Positions 7,204 to 14,004 of a stretch of 14,747 bases of DNA are shown here, one piece after another. A program made the translations under genes and the position numbers. The number at the start of each line of letters is the position of its first letter. Position 1 is the stretch's first letter. Source of the stretch: Bacteroidota bacterium (GTDB lineage Bacteria > Bacteroidota > Bacteroidia > Chitinophagales > Chitinophagaceae); NCBI GenBank assembly GCA_023430465.1, contig JAEZAM010000007.1, positions 1 through 14,747 of the forward strand. Reading direction: 5' to 3'. The notes under the pieces are model-generated. The model saw only the letters and a program-made list of their open reading frames with translations, was not told the DNA's origin and made no database searches.

Positions 7204-7773
7204 TTAAGCATATTCTTTGATTTTTTGCCATTGCTGGATATTATATACCTGATCTGGCTCCCCAAATCTGCCTTCCGCAATCAGTTCTTGATTCGTTTCG
7301 GAATTGTCAAAAAACAGCCAATAGTCGACGATGTTTTTATACAAGTTATGAAAGTTTTTGACGCCGCGAGTATAACGCCTTAGAACGGTCTCTTCCGGAA
7401 TGTTATGGCCGCCTTCTAAGACTCGCTGTCTAACCCGTTCGAAGGCCAAACTTGGACTGTCGAGCCAAAGAAACACCAGGTATACTGTGTATCCTTGAAT
7501 TTTTGCTTTCCGACAAAGACTTGCAAAACTTTTAGTGGACAATGTGGTTTCAAATGCAAAGTCGACCTGTTGATTTATCAATTCGTCGAGTCGTTCAAGC
7601 ATTATCCTACCTGCATTCAACGATACTTTTTCTGGTTGAAAAGGTGACAACCCTCTAGCTATTTCATCTGCATTCACAAATTCTCGCACGTTCAGAAGGT
7701 CCGGGAGAACAGTAAATGAGGCAGTGGTTTTACCCGCTCAGTTACACCCTGCTATAATGAATAAGTTTGGCAA
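7204..7773 (-). pseudogene. Zeta-toxin-like kinase, broken by a stop in the Walker A loop
   Basis: Read from TTG at 7773 the frame gives 189 codons: PNLFIIAGCN, a TGA (7740-7738), then AGKTTASFTVLPDLLN and on to EYA. Walker A is therefore GCN-stop-AGKT, where the family has GCNGAGKT; one G-to-T change of GGA explains it. The rest looks intact: REFVNADEIARGLSPFQPEK just after the loop, FETTLS as the substrate-side motif, and a RVxxGGHNIPEETVLRRY lid segment. Zeta toxins are P-loop kinases that phosphorylate UDP-N-acetylamino sugars and block wall synthesis. Translation could restart at GTG 7689 (161 residues), but that product lacks the P-loop and should not bind ATP. There is no ATG in frame: the ATG at 7780 is one base out of frame, so a second lesion in the AAAA run at 7774-7777 is possible. 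Confidence 0.8.
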
Positions 7774-7780
7774 TTTTCAT

Positions 7781-7812
7781 CAAAAATAAGGAAAATTCAA
7801 AGGTCCTTTCAA
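7781..7812 (-). promoter_or_regulatory. Candidate promoter for the zeta-like gene
   Basis: On the minus strand TTG (7812-7810) is followed after 21 bases by TATTTTTG (7788-7781), an exact TAnnTTTG. It ends directly at the ATG at 7780 and 7 bases before the TTG codon that opens the broken toxin frame. Transcription from it would give an almost leaderless message. The 21-base spacing is slightly longer than the usual 19. Confidence 0.4.
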
Positions 7813-7845
7813 TAGGTAGGGTTGCTGCTGTTCCAGCTAATATGG

Positions 7846-9408
7846 TTACTTGAACTCGCCAAACACTTCCCGGAGCGTATCGGCAATTTCACCTAAGGTA
7901 CAGTTGTTTTCCACGGCCTCCACTACCGCCGGCATCAGGTTTTCACCGCTCACAGCGCGGTCATTCAATTCCTGCAGGCACTGGTCAACTTTCGCATGGT
8001 TCCTGCTTTGGCGGAGCTGTTGCAATTTCTCCACCTGAAGGGCCTGTATGCTGTCATCCACGCGCAGGATCGGGATAGGGGTCTCCTCGCCAACCTGGAA
8101 TTTATTTACACCTACGATGATCCGTTCGTTGCTCTCCACCGCCAATTGATGCTTATACGCGCTCCGCGCAATTTCATCCTGGATAAATTGTTGTTCGATT
8201 GCCGCCACGCTGCCACCCATCGCATCGATCTTTTGGATCAACTGCCAGGCGGCGGCCTCAACCTCATTCGTGAGAGATTCCACATAGTAAGACCCGGCCA
8301 GCGGATCTACCGTGTCGGGTGCACCGCTTTCGTACGCCACGATCTGTTGTGTACGCAAGGCGATCCGGGCAGCCTCCTCTGTCGGCAGGCTGAGCGCTTC
8401 ATCAAATCCGTTTGTGTGCAGTGATTGAGTGCCACCCAGCACTGCGGCAAGCGTCTGTATCGTAACACGTGATATGTTATTCATTGGCTGCTGGGCAGTC
8501 AGGGTAGAACCACCTGTCTGAGTATGAAAGCGGAGCATCATTGCTTTCGGATCGGTGGCGCCCAGCTCTTTCATCATGCTGGCCCACATCCTCCGTGCCG
8601 CGCGAAACTTGGCCACCTCTTCAAACAGGTTGTTATGTGCATTGAAAAAGAAAGAGAGGCGTTTTCCGAAAACATTGATGTCCATGCCACGTTCCATTGC
8701 TGCCTGCACATAAGCCTTGCCATTGCTAAGCGTGAAAGCAATCTCCTGCACCGCCGTACTCCCCGCTTCGCGGATATGGTAGCCTGAAATGGAAATGGTA
8801 TTCCATTTAGGTGCTTCTTTACTGCACCATTCAAAGATATCTGTGATGATGCGCATGGAGGGCTTGGGTGGATAAATGTAAGTGCCCCTGGCCGCATACT
8901 CCTTCAGGATATCATTTTGAATGGTCCCCGTTATTTTTTTCAGATCGGCACCCTGCCTCTTTGCAAGGGCGGCATAGAACGCAAGCAGGATAAACCCTGT
9001 TGCATTGATGGTCATCGACGTACTGACATCTTCCAGCTTAATACCGGCAAACAGGGTTTGCATATCCTCGATGCTGTCGATCGCAACCCCGACTTTTCCC
9101 ACTTCACCGGACGCAAGCGGGTGATCACTGTCATAACCAATCTGCGTTGGCAGGTCGAAGGCAACGCTCAAACCGCTAACCCCCTGGTTCAGCAGGTAGT
9201 GATACCGCTTGTTGCTCTCTTCGGCTGTCGAGAACCCGGCGTATTGGCGCATGGTCCAGAGCTTGCCCCGGTACATGTCTGGTTGCACACCCCTGGTGAA
9301 GGGGAACTCGCCGGGCGGAGGCAGAGCAAGACCTGCCGTGTCTTCGGCCGTGTAAAGTTGTTTCACCGGTATCCCCGAGTCTGTTGAAATGGATTGCTTA
9401 TCGCTCAT
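7846..9408 (-). CDS. Methylmalonyl-CoA mutase large (catalytic) subunit without B12 domain
   Basis: A 520-residue acyl-CoA mutase TIM-barrel subunit. It should convert methylmalonyl-CoA and succinyl-CoA by an adenosylcobalamin radical reaction. Family hallmarks are RQYAGFSTAEESN (54-66), SVAFDLPTQIGYDSDHP (81-97), GTIQNDILKEY (161-171), SISGYHIREAG (206-216) and QSLHTNGFDEA. Tyr56 and Arg174 align with the carboxylate-binding Tyr89 and Arg207 of Propionibacterium MutB; isobutyryl-CoA mutases have Phe and Gln there. This favours methylmalonyl-CoA as substrate. Tyr210-His211 match the catalytic pair 243/244. The protein ends where the linker begins, so the DxHxxG cobalamin domain is absent and must come from a separate small subunit, which is not in this window. 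Its start lies 9 bases after the stop of the upstream membrane-protein gene, so the two are very likely one operon. Confidence 0.93.
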   Translation of the reverse strand: MSDKQSISTDSGIPVKQLYTAEDTAGLALPPPGEFPFTRGVQPDMYRGKLWTMRQYAGFSTAEESNKRYHYLLNQGVSGLSVAFDLPTQIGYDSDHPLASGEVGKVGVAIDSIEDMQTLFAGIKLEDVSTSMTINATGFILLAFYAALAKRQGADLKKITGTIQNDILKEYAARGTYIYPPKPSMRIITDIFEWCSKEAPKWNTISISGYHIREAGSTAVQEIAFTLSNGKAYVQAAMERGMDINVFGKRLSFFFNAHNNLFEEVAKFRAARRMWASMMKELGATDPKAMMLRFHTQTGGSTLTAQQPMNNISRVTIQTLAAVLGGTQSLHTNGFDEALSLPTEEAARIALRTQQIVAYESGAPDTVDPLAGSYYVESLTNEVEAAAWQLIQKIDAMGGSVAAIEQQFIQDEIARSAYKHQLAVESNERIIVGVNKFQVGEETPIPILRVDDSIQALQVEKLQQLRQSRNHAKVDQCLQELNDRAVSGENLMPAVVEAVENNCTLGEIADTLREVFGEFK

Positions 9409-9417
9409 GGGGTTGGC

Positions 9418-9930
9418 TTATTTCAGGATCTTTTTTGCCTCGTAGTTCAATGCTTCCAGTACGATGGTATGAAGTTCCCCTTTTTTCTGGGTCATCATGA
9501 AGTCCATCAGCCGGCGGTTCAGTTCCACACCCGCCGCCTCGGGAGTAAGCGTTGCGGCAACCTGGTTAATGATGAGCATGTTCTGCTCTTTCAGGTTTTT
9601 TACGGCTTCCCAGGCAACCGGGCTCACGTATATCTGCTGGGAGGCATTGTATTCAAATTCCTGCTTGATGCTTTCCAGCAGCAACAACTGCATTTCTTTG
9701 GCACTCATGCCGGCTACATTCACGCGGGCTACGAGGTTGGGAATGGATAATCTTTCGGAAAGCATGACCAGCCGCTCATAGGCCTGGAGTTGCAGGGGGC
9801 GCGTTGAAAAGTTCTCGCCCTGGTTCGGCGGGGGTGTTTTTCTGCGGAGGTCATTTACAATAAAAAAACAATAGAAGGCCACAAGGAGCGCCGCAACGGC
9901 AATAATCAGCGCGATCATTTCTTGATCCAT
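9418..9930 (-). CDS. Membrane-anchored protein of unknown family, upstream of the mutase
   Basis: From the ATG at 9930 the protein has 170 residues; the frame is open to 9957 but the extra nine residues lie close to the predicted transcription start. Residues about 4-25 (EMIALIIAVAALLVAFYCFF) form one membrane helix, followed by DLRRK and a linker rich in Pro and Asn, then a cytoplasmic-looking helical domain (QLQAYERLVMLSERLSIPNL, about 49-68) running to the end KKILK. No enzyme motif is visible and I do not recognise a named domain. The gene is 9 bases from the mutase gene. This pairing suggests shared expression and perhaps a linked function, but nothing in the sequence says what it does. 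A clear Bacteroidota promoter lies upstream. Confidence 0.8.
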   Translation of the reverse strand: MDQEMIALIIAVAALLVAFYCFFIVNDLRRKTPPPNQGENFSTRPLQLQAYERLVMLSERLSIPNLVARVNVAGMSAKEMQLLLLESIKQEFEYNASQQIYVSPVAWEAVKNLKEQNMLIINQVAATLTPEAAGVELNRRLMDFMMTQKKGELHTIVLEALNYEAKKILK

Positions 9931-9954
9931 AGGAAATGTAATTTTTGGTAGGAG

Positions 9955-9985
9955 CAAATGTAACTGAAACTACAACCTGTTCAAA
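9955..9985 (-). promoter_or_regulatory. Promoter for the membrane-protein/mutase operon
   Basis: On the minus strand TTTG (9985-9982) is followed after 19 bases by TACATTTG (9962-9955). This fits the Bacteroidota primary sigma consensus TTTG-N19-TAnnTTTG in both halves and spacing, and is the best promoter in the window. The -7 element ends 24 bases before the ATG at 9930. Confidence 0.7.
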
Positions 9986-10049
9986 CTCAACCTGAACAAT
10001 CCGCACCGTGCGTTGTTGGTAGTAGGTCGCCCGGCTGGGCAAAATTGAT

Positions 10050-10057
10050 TAAATTTG
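10050..10057 (+). promoter_or_regulatory. Bacteroidota -7 element for the iron-sulfur carrier gene
   Basis: TAAATTTG matches TAnnTTTG and ends 4 bases before the ATG at 10062. No TTG stands at the expected 17-23 base distance. If it is the promoter core, the message would start at or within the first codon. Confidence 0.45.
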
Positions 10058-10061
10058 CAGT

Positions 10062-10406
10062 ATGGAAACAGCAATTTCAACACCTGTTACACTTACCGAA
10101 GGTGCAATTGAGGCAGTACGAAAATTAATGGCCGCTCCCGATTTTGATCAGTCACAGGCGCTGCGGATCGGCGTGAAGGGCGGTGGCTGTTCGGGTATGA
10201 CCTATGTTCTCGGTTTCGATCAGCAGCAGGCAGACGACAATCTTTTCGAGATTAGCGGCATTCCCTGCATCATGAATAAATCACATGAGATGTACCTGTA
10301 CGGCATGATCGTAGACTGGCAGGACGGACTCAATAACCGCGGCTTTACTTTTAGAAACCCCAATGCCAGCAACACCTGTGGGTGCGGGACAAGCTTCGCC
10401 GTCTAG
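10062..10406 (+). CDS. A-type iron-sulfur carrier (HesB/IscA/ErpA/SufA family)
   Basis: A 114-residue A-type carrier protein, which takes Fe-S clusters from the assembly scaffold and passes them to target enzymes in the cytoplasm. The three cluster-ligand cysteines are in their usual places: one in GGGCSGMTY (Cys43) and two in NTCGCGTSF near the C-terminus (Cys107, Cys109). The sequence before them, VTLTEGAIEAVRKLM, is the usual first strand and helix of this family. Length is typical (105-120). Which member it is (IscA, SufA or ErpA) cannot be told from sequence alone, and no isc or suf genes are adjacent. It is divergent from the membrane-protein/mutase pair and closed by its own terminator. 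Confidence 0.93.
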   Translation: METAISTPVTLTEGAIEAVRKLMAAPDFDQSQALRIGVKGGGCSGMTYVLGFDQQQADDNLFEISGIPCIMNKSHEMYLYGMIVDWQDGLNNRGFTFRNPNASNTCGCGTSFAV

Positions 10407-10425
10407 GAGCAAACTAAAACATTCG

Positions 10426-10452
10426 ACCGGGCAATCAGCCCGGTTTTTTTTT
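10426..10452 (+). terminator. Intrinsic terminator of the iron-sulfur carrier gene
   Basis: Stem ACCGGGC (10426-10432), loop AATCA, GCCCGG plus T (10438-10444), then an unbroken T tract to 10452. It begins 20 bases after the stop codon. Confidence 0.9.
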
Positions 10453-10456
10453 GCGC

Positions 10457-10483
10457 AAAAAAAACCTGCCCGGAGGCAGGTTT
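10457..10483 (-). terminator. Intrinsic terminator of secDF
   Basis: On the minus strand AAACCTGCC (10483-10475), loop TCCG, GGCAGGTTT (10470-10462), then further T to 10457. It starts 17 bases after the secDF stop. Its T tract and that of the opposing terminator are joined by GCGC, forming a T9-GCGC-A8 near-palindrome at 10444-10464. Confidence 0.88.
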
Positions 10484-10500
10484 CAATGTTGTATGCTGGA

Positions 10501-13500
10501 TTAAGCTTTCGGCGTTTCCGGCTGAGGCTCCGTAACAACCTCAGGTGTGCGGGTTGCTTTTTTCTTTCCACTGCCGAGATCCACCAGGATCGGTGCCGCA
10601 ACGAAAATGGAAGAATAGATACCGGTGATCACACCGATCAACATGGCGAAGGCAAAGCCCTTGGTTACTTCACCACCTACCAGGAACAGGATAAGGATAG
10701 TGAGGAACACGGTCAGTGACGTCATGATGGTACGGCTGAGGGTTTCATTGATCGCGCGGTTGATCGTTTCACCAAGTGGTGCAGTCGGGTACAGCCGCCT
10801 GTCTTCACGGATCCGGTCAAATACGATTACCGTATCGTTCATCGAGAAACCGATTACCGTCAGGATCGCTGCAATGAAGTGCTGGTCGATCTCGAGCGGG
10901 AAGTTCACGATGTTGCGGGCAAAGGAGAATACGATCAATGTAACCAGTACGTCGTGCAACAACGCGATGATCGTACCGAGTGAATATCTCCAGTCGCGGA
11001 ATCGAAGAAAGATATAAAGGAAGATCACCACGAGGGCGAAGATGGTGGCGTTCACCGCACCTTTTTTCAAATCATCGGAGATGGTAGGAAGTACCTTCTT
11101 GGAACCGATCTTACCGATGGCTGTAGAACTCTGATCTGCCGCATCAAAACGCTCATAGCTGAGTCCGGCCGGCAGGAATTTCTGCAAACCTTCATAGAGT
11201 TTTCTTTCCACGATGGAGTCAGTCACTGCCCTTGTATCAGTGATGAGGTATGGTGTGGTGATATCCAGCGTACGGTTATTGCCCACAGTCTTGATGATCG
11301 GGTTTTCACCTTCGAAAGCTTTTTCAAGTTCTGTACGGACGTTCTCGATATCATTTCCTGAAAGGGATTTGTCGAAACGTACTGTGTAGCTGCGACCTCC
11401 GTCGAATTCCACACCATAATCGAATCCATTGAAGAAGGAAGCGATACCTAAACCGAGCACCACAAACGAAATGATGTAGGCAACTTTCCTAAACTCGATG
11501 AATTTGTATTTCGCATGCTTGAAGATCCTGCGGGATACGCCCGTGAAATATTCAAGATGTTTTTTCTTGTTGGTGAAAATGTCACTGATCCAACGGCTTA
11601 CGAGGATACCGCAGAACAGAGAGAGAAGGATACCGATGATCTGCGTTGTCGCAAATCCTTTCACTGGTCCGAGACCGAAGTAAAAAAGGATGATAGCGGT
11701 CAGCAGGGTGGTGATGTGTCCATCTAGTACCGGCGGCAAAGATCGGCGGTAACCTTCATTGATGGCAGCCTGGTAGCCTTTGCCCCTGGTAAGTTCTTCC
11801 TTGATCCGCTCATAGATGATTACGTTGGTATCCACGGCCATACCGATTGTAAGTACAAGACCGGCAATACCAGGTGCGGTAAGTGTGGCACCGAGACCGG
11901 CCAGTATACCAACGGTAAACAGCAGGTTCAGGATAAGAGCGATATTGGCGACCCATCCGCTGGTGTTATAATACACAAGCATCAGGACAAAGATCACAAG
12001 GAACGAGATACCAAAGGCGAGGAGACCGCCATTGATGGCTTCTGTACCCAGCGTAGGTCCAACCTGTTGCTCCTGCACAATCTTGGCGGGAGCGGGGAGC
12101 TTACCTGCTTTGAGGATCTTGGCAAGGTCCTGTGCTTCCTGTACGGTAAAGCTACCGCTGATGCTGGAGGTACCACCTTCGATAGGGTCATTCACGACTG
12201 GCGCAGAGTAGACGATGTTGTCAAGAACGATAGCGATAAAACGGTCTTTATTTTCCGTAGTCATCTTAGCCCATTCCTTGGTGGCGACGCTGTTCATGTC
12301 CATGCTGACGGCAGGCTTACCCTGGTTGAAGTCAGCGCGGGCTTCAGTGATCGCTTCACCTTCGATGCGGGCTTTATCACGGCCCAGTGTCTTGATCGCG
12401 TAGAGCGGGAGGTAGCTGGCGGGTTTATTGTTGGCTCCGCGTTCAGGGATACCATACATCCAGGTAAGTTGTGAGCGGACTGCTGCCTTCACAGAAGGCA
12501 TGTTCAGGAAGCTTCTTACGAGGGCAGTATCATTGATGGATACATATCCGATAGGACCGGGATACTGAATAGCGCCGGTTCTTGGGTCCTGCTGTGGCTG
12601 AAGGAACTGGATATAACCATAGAGGTGCTTCTTGGCTTCAATCTCATCGTTGTTTGCAGAAGCGGTGGCAGGAGTCGTATCAGTGCCGAGTTTACCCAGC
12701 GTGGTATCATCCGAAAGAGAACGGGTTGTATCAGGCCTGGCAGTAGTGTCAGCCTTTGCAGTATCAACTGCAGCTTTGCCACCCATCGCAGCGAAGAAAG
12801 CAGCGTCTGCCTTGTCGATGTCCTGGCCTATTTCACCGATGTTATATACTTCCCAGAACTGGAGGTTCGCGGAAGTCTGCAAATATCGTCTTACACGTTC
12901 TTTATCCTGGATACCGGGAAGCTCAACAGAGATGATCCCGCGATCACGATCAGGGTTGATGTTGGGCTGGGCCACACCAAACTGGTCGATACGGGTGCTG
13001 AGAACGCGGTAGGTATTATCGAAGGCGTCTTTTGAAAGGCTTTCCAGGACGGAAATCACTTTGCTGTCGCTGTCGGTCAGCTTGATGCTCTCCTTGTTGG
13101 TAGCGGCAAACAGTGCGGCAAGTTTATTGGGGCCAACCAGCTTCTGATACTCATCTGCGAAAAGCGTGATGAAGTTTGCATCGCTGTTGGCTTTGCGGAC
13201 ATTCGCTGCCTCGAGGGCCTTCAGGAAGTTGGGGTCTTTCGAATTATTGGCCAGTGTTCTTACCAGGCCGGTCATTTCCACTTCCATGGTGACGTTCATA
13301 CCACCCTGGAGATCCAGACCGAGGTTGAGTTCTTCTTCTTTGGCTTTCTGATAACTAACGGCACCGGTAATCCCATAAGTGATGGTCTCGTCTTTGGTAC
13401 TGTCTTTGAGTCTCCTCAGGCGCGCATTGAAAAGGCTGTCGGCAGCTTCACCTTTTGCATCGGGAAAATTAACCTTTACAAAACTCTTGGCTCGTGCTTC

Positions 13501-13605
13501 CAGTTTGTTTTCATGATTGCGAACAAACCATGTGAACGAAAGCTGGTAGAGGGAGTAAATAATAAGCAGGATCGTAAAAAATCGAACCAAACCTTTCAGT
13601 TGCAT
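10501..13605 (-). CDS. secDF: Protein translocase fused subunit SecDF
   Basis: A 1034-residue fusion of SecD and SecF, the proton-driven membrane partner of SecYEG that helps pull exported proteins through. SecD half: first membrane helix about 5-22, LGLDLQGGMN (95-104), the periplasmic P1 domain with SVELPGIQDKERVRRYLQ (226-243) and GSFTVQEAQDLAKILKAGKL (484-503), then helices with GMAVDTNVIIYERIKEE (588-604), whose Asp592 matches the essential acid. SecF half: FDYGVEFDGGRSY (728-740) and IGFSMNDTVIVFDRIRED (918-935). Residues about 276-322 are a low-complexity insert rich in Asp, Thr and Ala (ADTTARPDTTRS). The tail after 1010 is basic, then Pro/Glu-rich. The frame is open to 13758, but the ATG at 13605 begins the typical MQLKGLVRFF helix and lies downstream of the promoter motif, so it was chosen. 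Confidence 0.95.
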   Translation of the reverse strand: MQLKGLVRFFTILLIIYSLYQLSFTWFVRNHENKLEARAKSFVKVNFPDAKGEAADSLFNARLRRLKDSTKDETITYGITGAVSYQKAKEEELNLGLDLQGGMNVTMEVEMTGLVRTLANNSKDPNFLKALEAANVRKANSDANFITLFADEYQKLVGPNKLAALFAATNKESIKLTDSDSKVISVLESLSKDAFDNTYRVLSTRIDQFGVAQPNINPDRDRGIISVELPGIQDKERVRRYLQTSANLQFWEVYNIGEIGQDIDKADAAFFAAMGGKAAVDTAKADTTARPDTTRSLSDDTTLGKLGTDTTPATASANNDEIEAKKHLYGYIQFLQPQQDPRTGAIQYPGPIGYVSINDTALVRSFLNMPSVKAAVRSQLTWMYGIPERGANNKPASYLPLYAIKTLGRDKARIEGEAITEARADFNQGKPAVSMDMNSVATKEWAKMTTENKDRFIAIVLDNIVYSAPVVNDPIEGGTSSISGSFTVQEAQDLAKILKAGKLPAPAKIVQEQQVGPTLGTEAINGGLLAFGISFLVIFVLMLVYYNTSGWVANIALILNLLFTVGILAGLGATLTAPGIAGLVLTIGMAVDTNVIIYERIKEELTRGKGYQAAINEGYRRSLPPVLDGHITTLLTAIILFYFGLGPVKGFATTQIIGILLSLFCGILVSRWISDIFTNKKKHLEYFTGVSRRIFKHAKYKFIEFRKVAYIISFVVLGLGIASFFNGFDYGVEFDGGRSYTVRFDKSLSGNDIENVRTELEKAFEGENPIIKTVGNNRTLDITTPYLITDTRAVTDSIVERKLYEGLQKFLPAGLSYERFDAADQSSTAIGKIGSKKVLPTISDDLKKGAVNATIFALVVIFLYIFLRFRDWRYSLGTIIALLHDVLVTLIVFSFARNIVNFPLEIDQHFIAAILTVIGFSMNDTVIVFDRIREDRRLYPTAPLGETINRAINETLSRTIMTSLTVFLTILILFLVGGEVTKGFAFAMLIGVITGIYSSIFVAAPILVDLGSGKKKATRTPEVVTEPQPETPKA

Positions 13606-13628
13606 AACGTTGTTGGTATTTACTTTTT

Positions 13629-13670
13629 TTAGTCGGACAGTCCGGAACACCCGGGTGGACAGACCTTCAC
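13629..13670 (-). other. Possible 13-codon reading frame in the secDF leader
   Basis: Within the predicted leader a GTG at 13670 opens a frame reading (M)KVCPPGCSGLSD and stopping at TAA 13631-13629, 23 bases before the secDF ATG and in another frame. It overlaps two small palindromes, CACCCGGGTG (13648-13657) and CGGACAGTCCG (13634-13644). Pro-Pro-Gly is a known ribosome-slowing sequence, so a leader-peptide role is conceivable. A frame this short may well be chance. Confidence 0.2.
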
Positions 13671-13686
13671 AATTTTTAAAGGACGG

Positions 13687-13694
13687 CAAAGATA
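13687..13694 (-). promoter_or_regulatory. Bacteroidota -7 element for secDF
   Basis: TATCTTTG on the minus strand (13694-13687) fits TAnnTTTG and would give a leader of about 75 bases before the ATG at 13605. No TTG is seen at the proper distance. It supports the downstream start for secDF, because the longer open frame would begin upstream of the promoter. Confidence 0.5.
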
Positions 13695-13900
13695 GGGTTT
13701 TACCGTATATCTCGGCAGAGGAATTGATCCCCGCCGCCGATGTATAAAGTCTTGACAATTAATGTAATAATTAAAAATCAAAACTAAAAAGTGAATGCTC
13801 GTTTATTCGAGGCGATTCCCAAAGGCAGACATGCAGAGTAAGATTCAGAGTGAGATGATGGTCAGCGTGAGGAAAATAGTGGACGGGATATTAATGTTTA

Positions 13901-13930
13901 CCTTAACCTCAGCCTCAACCTGAACCTCAA
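13901..13930. repeat. Hexamer repeat CCTNAR, five copies
   Basis: Five exact-period hexamers: CCTTAA, CCTCAG, CCTCAA, CCTGAA, CCTCAA. They end 6 bases before the -7 element of the aminotransferase gene and so cover its -33 region. A looser run of the same kind (AACCTG, CTCAACCTGAA) occurs at 9974-9996, in the other divergent promoter region of the window. Confidence 0.75.
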
Positions 13931-13936
13931 CTTCCC

Positions 13937-13944
13937 TACATTTG
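13937..13944 (+). promoter_or_regulatory. Bacteroidota -7 element for the aminotransferase gene
   Basis: TACATTTG fits TAnnTTTG and lies 60 bases before the ATG at 14005. The expected -33 TTG is replaced by the CCTNAR hexamer run. The remainder of the 13695-14004 stretch between secDF and this gene holds an AT-rich piece (13740-13790) but no recognisable gene or RNA. Confidence 0.5.
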
Positions 13945-14004
13945 CACCGCCTTTCCTGGTCGGGGCGTTGTATTGATTTCTAAACAATTATTCAAACCTA
14001 AACC

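Noticed and set aside
6913..7383. A 156-residue plus-strand frame
   Set aside because: It is antisense to the zeta-like gene and its neighbour and has no recognisable features; it arises from AT-rich sequence.
7738..7740. The TGA in the zeta-like gene as a recoded (selenocysteine) codon
   Set aside because: The family has glycine there, no downstream selenocysteine-type hairpin is evident, and Walker A loops do not use such a residue.
7742..7780. ATG at 7780 as the true toxin start
   Set aside because: Its frame ends after 12 codons at TAA (7744-7742) and does not contain the P-loop sequence.
10281..10601. A 106-residue minus-strand frame across the terminators
   Set aside because: It overlaps the iron-sulfur carrier gene, two terminators and the end of secDF, and has no protein-like features.
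13606..13758. N-terminal extension of SecDF by 51 residues
   Set aside because: The extension precedes the typical MQLKGLVRFF first helix, spans the predicted promoter core and has no family-like sequence.
13753..13780. TTGACA-like E. coli-type promoter at the end of the SecDF upstream region
   Set aside because: Bacteroidota use TTTG/TAnnTTTG rather than TTGACA/TATAAT; the match sits in AT-rich DNA far from the aminotransferase start, and a fitting TACATTTG lies nearer.
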